The notes beneath the pieces are model-generated. The model was not told where the DNA came from. It searched no databases and was given only the letters and a program-made list of their open reading frames with translations. A stretch of 64,000 nucleotides of DNA from Xestospongia bergquistia. Its lineage: Eukaryota > Porifera > Demospongiae > Haplosclerida > Petrosiidae. Position numbers and translations under genes: made by a program. How positions within the stretch are numbered: the first letter of the stretch is position 1; the number at the start of each line of letters is the position of its first letter. Of this stretch, positions 58,359 through 64,000 are shown one piece after another. The DNA lies in NCBI GenBank assembly GCA_963965975.1, contig OZ014411.1, positions 15,776,446 to 15,840,445 on the forward strand, given 5' to 3'.

Positions 58359-58701
58359 AGTTTATGAATAACAGCTCATGTGCGAGAACACAAGGACAGC
58401 AAACGTTATAGTCATCCAATTGGAGAACAACAAAGTAAAACTAAAGGCTGTCACGAGAAGCGTAGAGTAAAGGTAGTAATACGACACGCATCGACACGCA
58501 TGCGCAGTCACTTTATGCATCAATTTGACGCATGCGTAAAGTTTCTCAAAGGTCGAGCAAGAATGGAGACATCTTTTTGGGAGGCATGTTTTCATTGTTT
58601 ATCTGGATTTTTGATTAGAAGAAAAAACTGTAACAGAAACGCTCTAAACAAAGCTCTGTCTGCGAGAACGGTAAATCACCTTTCGACAATATCAGACTTT
58701 G
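58359..58701. promoter_or_regulatory. Divergent promoter of gene 2 and the plus-strand gene
   Basis: Near-copy of 16,156-16,519 with CGCATGCGCA at 58497-58506 and ACGCATGCGT at 58528-58537. Gene 2 starts to the left, the small gene to the right. Frame-breaking indels between the two copies argue that the open stretches here are not coding. Confidence 0.55.
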
Positions 58702-58893
58702 ATGACTGAGTCAAAAGAAACATCTGTCGATACAAGTATTGTTCAAGATATTGAAGTATTGACTAAAAAATTAGCAGAAATGATCTCCACTTTAAGGGAA
58801 CAAGAAGACAGGTTATTGACGGCAAATATCACAACAAAATCACTTACTTTTAGAGATGTGCTACTTGAAGACAATAGACTTATCTTGGACTAA
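58702..58893 (+). CDS. Unidentified plus-strand gene, copy c, first exon
   Basis: 63 codons, 'MTESKETSVDTSIVQDIE' then a heptad-like 'VLTKKLAEMISTLREQEDRL', likely a short coiled coil; TAA follows. ATG chosen because the upstream base context is promoter-like and the alternative TTG is not credible. Downstream pieces at 59,388-59,607 probably belong to the same gene. Family unknown. Confidence 0.5.
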   Translation: MTESKETSVDTSIVQDIEVLTKKLAEMISTLREQEDRLLTANITTKSLTFRDVLLEDNRLILD

Positions 58894-59489
58894 AATAGCT
58901 GGACTGTTTGGTAAATCAAGAATGTCACTGTCATGAAACAAAATGAAGCTGGAATTTGAATAACATAACTGATGAAGAACTAGAACAGAATGTTTGTGCA
59001 TATGGCATAAAAAAGGATATGCCTAATTTAGGAAACAAATAATTTTTGGAATGTTGTCTGATCTTTATGTCAATGATGTAGGCTTAGACATGCTATTCAC
59101 TCTGTTGATCCAATCAATACTGTTATGTGTTGATACCAAAAGTTCCATAGATCTATTTAAATTATGTGATACCTGGACCAATGGCTCTTTAGCATATAGG
59201 CATGTTCATCAGTTATAACATACAGACCTTTCCATCAACATTGTGGGCATGATAACTGTAACTGATTTTCAACTATTTTCTAACACAAAATTATCGTTTT
59301 TCTTAATTTTAATTTATGTTCACATATTTCAAATTTATAGAACCACTAATCAAATTATTACAAAATTTTGATTAAAATTATTTTGCTTTACATGGCAACC
59401 ATAAACTTGTTTGGTGAGCATACATGGTTGATGACTTCAAGGATGATTGTATATGCTCTGACATTCCAACTATTACACTGCCTCTGTGA

Positions 59490-59607
59490 AGGCTATGCAT
59501 CACATGTATTTCCACCTTTATTGCATCAAAAACAAGAGCATAATCCATGGTATAATCTTTTTAATGCTGTAACACAATTTTATTATCGTATGTTCGATTC
59601 TTTTTAG
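59490..59607 (+). CDS. Unidentified plus-strand gene, copy c, probable internal exon
   Basis: Open frame 'SHVFPPLLHQKQEHNPWYNL' followed by 'FNAVTQFYYR', conserved with 55,630-55,740 at the protein level. Splice borders are uncertain, and a TAG follows at 59,605. Confidence 0.4.
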
Positions 59608-59673
59608 AAGAAGGCATTCTTAATCATGAAAATCATTTGTTTTCAAAGCAATATATAGCGGGAATTTGCTTAC

Positions 59674-59860
59674 CATAGTTTATGATAACATCTCATATGT
59701 GCAAAAACAAAGACAGCAACCATTATGATTGTCCAATAAGAGTAAACGAAAGTAGAAGAAACGTTGTCACGCGAATCGATGCGCATGCCATATATAATTT
59801 CACGAGTAATTTGATGGGCGTTACAGTAACGATATCTGCACCAATTGGACATTAACATAG
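59674..59860 (-). promoter_or_regulatory. Third copy of the exon 1/promoter block
   Basis: Again AACTATG|GTAAG (ATG at 59676-59674), with TGCGCATGCC at 59780-59789 resembling half of the NRF-1-like pair. It could be an additional start for gene 2 or a remnant of another copy. Confidence 0.45.
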
Positions 59861-60160
59861 TTAGCTGTTAGTTGTCTCCTTGTTACAGTGAGCTAAGTTA
59901 AAACAAAAGAATTAAAAGATGAAGAACCTCCATAGTTCAGTGCAGTCTTGTTTCTCTGATACAGTAAACTTGCTTACTCTACATTTCATCCTATTTCAAT
60001 GACAAATCAATGAAGTACATCATTACAGTTCATATTTCTATATTATTTTTAATAACTATATCATTACACAGAGTATAGAAATCACTTTTTGTGTTAAGTC
60101 TTTAAAGAGTAGTTCTTGATCATGACACAAGAATACAATCTTAAATTCAAGGTGCATGCA
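59861..60160. other. No gene seen
   Basis: Short AT-rich spacer. Confidence 0.4.
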
Positions 60161-61330
60161 AAATTAAGCCCAGACTTATCAACAATAATGGTTCCCAACA
60201 TCAATACAGACCAGCTATCTTCCTTTCCTAGTGAGAAATGCAGGCAGTGGATTAAGAAAAATCAAAAATATGATTCAACTGGATTCCAAGATCAGACATA
60301 AGTGATCATGATAGCACTTATTTAATTAAGGAAACAATGTTTAAGATAAGATACATAATTATTGGAGATTATAAATGGAAAGAACACAAAAGTGTACATC
60401 TTAATTCTGTACTTTAAATGTAATAACAAACCTGTTTCTTCCATATTAAGCTTCTCTGAAGATATCGAAGTGGTTTCTAAAGAGTATATTCTAGCTGTAG
60501 TAACAGTTTTATCTACGTGCATATACAAAATTTCATTGTTAAAAGGTGACTAAAAGATTTTTATCATCATTTTTAAGTTCATGGAACTAAATTGTGTAGC
60601 TTAAGTATGGTGCATATATACTTTAAATACTGTAAAACCTGTTTTGTAATACTAATGCTACTGAAGTGATTTTGGTAGAGGTAACTACATGATTGCTATT
60701 ATCATCTGAAATAAATAGAATTAACATCAGGTTAAAATGTAAATGATAATATACCTATTTGTAATCACTTGACCTATAGAGTGTGACAGCAACAATTGAT
60801 AAAGATTTTTTCAATTTACCATGTCAATTAAAAGAGAGAAATTCATTTCTGATCTTAGGTCTTGTTAAGAATTGATATATCTTCTCAGTTACTCTACATC
60901 ATCTTCTATAGGTGGGTACTCAACAGCAATGATGATCAGCATTCTCCAAAAAAACTTCATAATTTCTCTTAATTATGTAAACTTGCAGAACTTCTAAGGT
61001 ATGCTATATTGTATTTAGCAGACATCATATTACCAGGCCACAACACACTTCAAATTGTTTACCAATAATATTACACTTATAATTTATTGGGTTAAGTAGT
61101 GTCATCAGGTGATTTTTCTTAGGCTTCTTACCTAATAATGAGAAAATAAGAAAGATGACTCAATGACAAGATTATCTATTAATTTGCACTTTGTATATCT
61201 CACATAATAATTATCGAAAATTTCTAATGGATATGATGACACTAAATAGATAGAAGATCTGGTGGAAGTACGAGTGCTTACAGTAGTTATTATTGCTAGC
61301 ATGCCTACTTCTACCAGTAAACCTTCTTTT
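60160..61330 (-). pseudogene. Third ANK/death-domain paralog, 3' end, decayed
   Basis: Collinear with the 3' exons of gene 2: membrane exon at about 60,170-60,231 (next to the same 'ctagtgag' acceptor), death-domain exon at about 60,780-61,135 and linker exon at about 61,200-61,320. The death-domain copy keeps 'KPKKNHLMTLLN' and 'TEKIYQFLTRPKIRNEF' but has several stops and shifts. ZU5 and ankyrin exons are not found. Confidence 0.75.
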
Positions 61331-61720
61331 ATCTAGATGCAGTCATCATGCAACTCAAGAATCACACTAGAAAGTGAAATATTTAAATTGTTGAAATAGT
61401 CTTTGAAGATCATCTCTTTTGCAAGACCACAATCGTAATTTGCATTCAGTCCACTCAGCATTCATCAAGTTCATTCTTTCAATCTTGTTGTCTGCTTGTT
61501 TGCTTTTATACATTCTTGAGTTGCTGACCTATTTATTACCAACATAAATTTTTACAATATTTACTATAATAACTTTACTGAATTATAGAAAATAGAAATA
61601 CAAGGCAGCTATTTCAGCCAAATTGACTGCTATAACTTTGGAAGTCATGGCCTTAGGTACAATAACTTATTTATAAAATAGACTTAATAATTAATTAGTA
61701 ATCACATCATCCAAATATTG
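61330..61720. other. Anonymous sequence next to the pseudogene
   Basis: It might contain a decayed UPA-like exon, but no frame could be matched. Confidence 0.3.
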
Positions 61721-62030
61721 TCATATATTGGCTACATTGATTTGGTAATAAATCAATGTTTTCTGTATCATCATGTCACATTTAACACAAACAATATAGT
61801 ACGGTTAATTTGAACAATGCTCATTGCTATATGACATTAATATCGAAAGACAATAATTATAATTATCACAATATCGACATACACAGTAATTGTCAACTTA
61901 TAATCACCTATCTCTAATATTAACAGATGTAGGTAATTTATGTTTATAAATTTGTTAAACTCATTTACAATTACATGTCTTACAGCTTATACATGTATCA
62001 TCTATAGGATGTGACTGTTTACTTTAACAC
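61720..62030. repeat. Intron 1 remnant of the third paralog
   Basis: 'ggtaataaatcaatgttttc' and 'gttaatttgaacaatgc' align with 14,700-14,960 and 52,800-53,060. It lies immediately upstream (minus sense) of the 3' exons, so the middle of the gene was deleted. Confidence 0.65.
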
Positions 62031-63060
62031 CTAATAATTATAGATTTGGGATTTTTGTTAAATGAATAAAAGTAGTCAGACTATTTAATGCTATTGTCTT
62101 ATAATACTTTATTAAATTGTATAAGGAGACATTTATAGAGGCTGACTAAGTCATGGAAGTACCCTCATGTTATTTTCTCCCACCTTCATAAATACTGCAA
62201 TAATAGTGAGAAACTAGATTATAATTGTAAAACAATCCTAAGTTTATTTTGATGATACTGTTGTTGCTGTAAGAGACATTATTTTGACAAGTATATGTAT
62301 AAAAAATGTAAACTTGGAAAGGCTATATGGTATAGTTCAAAATTAGGTTCAGTCCTCAATGTCTATTCTATAATGCTCCTTCTTGCGAAACAACTTTAGA
62401 CAGTCAAGGCTATACAATTTATTTTAGTAGCTATACTCTTTCCTAGAACATTGAAGTATGCTGACCTACTTCTTGTTGGTTAAAGAACATAGTCTGGCCA
62501 ACCAATACTATAATTTATCTTAATTTATAAGAAAATGCACTAAGCATGTACTTAGTGACATTTTGACAAATTGACATTTTAGGAGTTGACATTATTGGAG
62601 TTGATATATATATATTGATACTAATTCTAAAAAAACAAATGGACAGAATACTGAATTACAGGTCAGAATAATCTTAGAATGGTCTAACACACTACACATG
62701 CCAGGCGGAAAATACTGCTAAGCATTATGCTTGATAAAACCTAAATTTGTTTGAGTAGGTATATTGATGTTTCTTTGTGATTTTATATAGACCACAGTAT
62801 GAATGTTTAGACTTCATTCACTTAGGACAATTCTACACACCTTAAAGACTGCAATCTTGTAGTGTACATTAGAATTATATAAAATTCAGATAATGACCCT
62901 ATTAGTTTTAAGAGCCTTAAACAGAAATGTGAGAAACCTTGTATTGTACAGCTAATGATTTTATTATTTAAAACACTTGAGATGCTTCCAAAATGGGATT
63001 AATTCTGGAGTCCAATTTACTCTGGCTTTGTAAATTGATTTTTACTGATTGCTATGGAGT
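62031..63060. other. No gene seen
   Basis: AT-rich, low-complexity patches only. Confidence 0.4.
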
Positions 63061-63420
63061 TTGAATCTCATACAATGTATTACTATTTATTAGTATACTG
63101 TCAATCTAGTAAAAAGACTAAATCTATTACACAAAATATAATTACAGTATCCAGATAGGATAATGAATATGCTAATAATCTATTAGTCAGTGAGTACATG
63201 ACTCATTTTTCAATGTGCAGAAATACTTTGTCTAATGCCCACTAGTATGTACTATACTCACTTGGATTATAGTATCCTAACTGTTTTCAATAGAGTAAAG
63301 CTGTGTCCATCTATAGTCACACACAGCTAGCCATTTACCAGCTTTGAATTTCATATCTGAAGCATGTCATTATCTTGTACTGAAGTAGTGCAGTTGTAAA
63401 GGTGAATGTTACCGTTTGTA
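63061..63420. repeat. Distal intron 1 remnant of the third paralog
   Basis: 'actaaatctattacacaaaa' to 'ctaataatctattagtcagtg' aligns with 57,500-57,570 and 57,970-58,050. Confidence 0.55.
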
Positions 63421-63554
63421 CAGGCACTAGCTCAACACAATAATAATATAATCCAACTATGAAAACTTAATCAATATAATAAATATTTTATCATACACGT
63501 AAAACAGATAAATTACATAATCTATAAGTATTGAATTTATACATACCAAAGTCA

Positions 63555-63720
63555 AAGATCGAAATCAAAGCAAAGAAGACAGGAGGAACAATCACGTTTC
63601 ACGTGACGTCATATAATTACTGAAAGCTTGGCAAGGTTTTCTTGAGCCTTCAGGTGTTCATTAGAAGAAGGAAAGAATTTCATTCAACTAAGCTAATATG
63701 GATAGTAGAGCGTAACTCTA
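63555..63720. promoter_or_regulatory. Promoter-like CRE/E-box sequence with a minus-strand donor
   Basis: CACGTGACGTCAT at 63,600-63,612 combines an E-box and a cAMP-response-element core. To its left, on the minus strand, GACTTTG|GTATGT looks like the end of an untranslated exon. By position it would be the promoter of the third, decayed paralog. The last bases of the window ('cctttcgacaat') again resemble the leader of the small plus-strand gene. Confidence 0.4.
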
Positions 63721-64000
63721 TGGCCAAATTCTATTAAAACAGTAATTTTGATTCAGATACGTGCCAAAAAGTTGGTTGTTAATAGTTTAAAATATACATT
63801 GTAATATATATAAGAACTTATGTTATTATATATAAGCATGCAATATCAGGATACTTTCGAGATTGGGCTTTACTGTTTTGGTTGGGACAAAATTTATTCA
63901 AAGCAAAACTTTCACGCATGTTACGTATATAATTATGTTCCATATATTTCCAACAGCATAAACTCTTAGCTTGTTTGCACAAAGTCCTTTCGACAATCTT

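Noticed and set aside
58380-58709. 109-codon plus-strand frame in the promoter block
   Set aside because: The homologous block at 16,2xx has indels that break the frame, so it is not conserved as protein. The sequence is better explained as promoter.

Overview
This window is AT-rich metazoan nuclear DNA with introns. It has spliced genes with GT-AG borders, ankyrin (ANK), ZU5 and death-domain modules, a Notch-ligand (Delta-like) DSL domain, relics of several animal transposon superfamilies and long intronic satellites. The gene content and style point to an early-branching animal, most likely a demosponge such as Amphimedon; that species guess is inference, since no search was run. No tRNA, rRNA, prokaryotic operon or CRISPR is visible.

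Layout. (1) 1-16,155, minus strand: 5' part of an ankyrin-repeat gene (gene 1), whose 3' end lies beyond the left edge. Its introns carry about 35 copies of a 144-bp satellite (about 4,720-9,690) flanked by diverged copies. (2) 16,160-16,620: a CpG-bearing, apparently divergent promoter with NRF-1-like palindromes. It drives gene 1 to the left and a small unidentified plus-strand gene to the right, which is broken by a Kolobok-like TTAA insertion. (3) 18,500-24,100, plus strand: Delta-like DNA. It holds a short MNNL+DSL gene (19,707-21,152), a membrane/cytoplasmic-tail exon, and a second decayed DSL+EGF copy. (4) 24,100-29,000: a coiled-coil relic, an inverted copy of the Delta EGF region (26,930-27,500) and a non-LTR reverse transcriptase fragment. 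(5) 30,328-58,358, minus strand: the complete paralogous gene 2. Nineteen coding exons were joined by hand with consistent phases, giving 897 codons: about 12 ANK repeats, a ZU5 domain, a UPA-like segment, a death domain and a C-terminal membrane anchor. Its introns hold two more 144-bp satellite arrays, a Ty3/gypsy-like element with PR-IN-RT-RNaseH order, a hAT-type MITE with a perfect 8-bp target duplication, and a transposase relic. (6) 55,100-64,000: duplicated promoter and plus-strand gene pieces, then a collapsed third paralog of the ANK/death-domain gene (60,160-63,560) and a further promoter-like sequence near 63,600.

How the parts relate. Three tandem copies of one ANK-ZU5-death-domain unit, each with its divergent neighbour, explain most of the window. 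In this gene family nearly every ankyrin repeat is one 99-bp, phase-0 exon. Two exon classes (A, 'GW.ALHYAS', and B, 'GSTPV.LAA') alternate. Satellites occupy A-to-B introns. Coordinates of exons come from reading splice borders and frame by eye; no transcript evidence was available.
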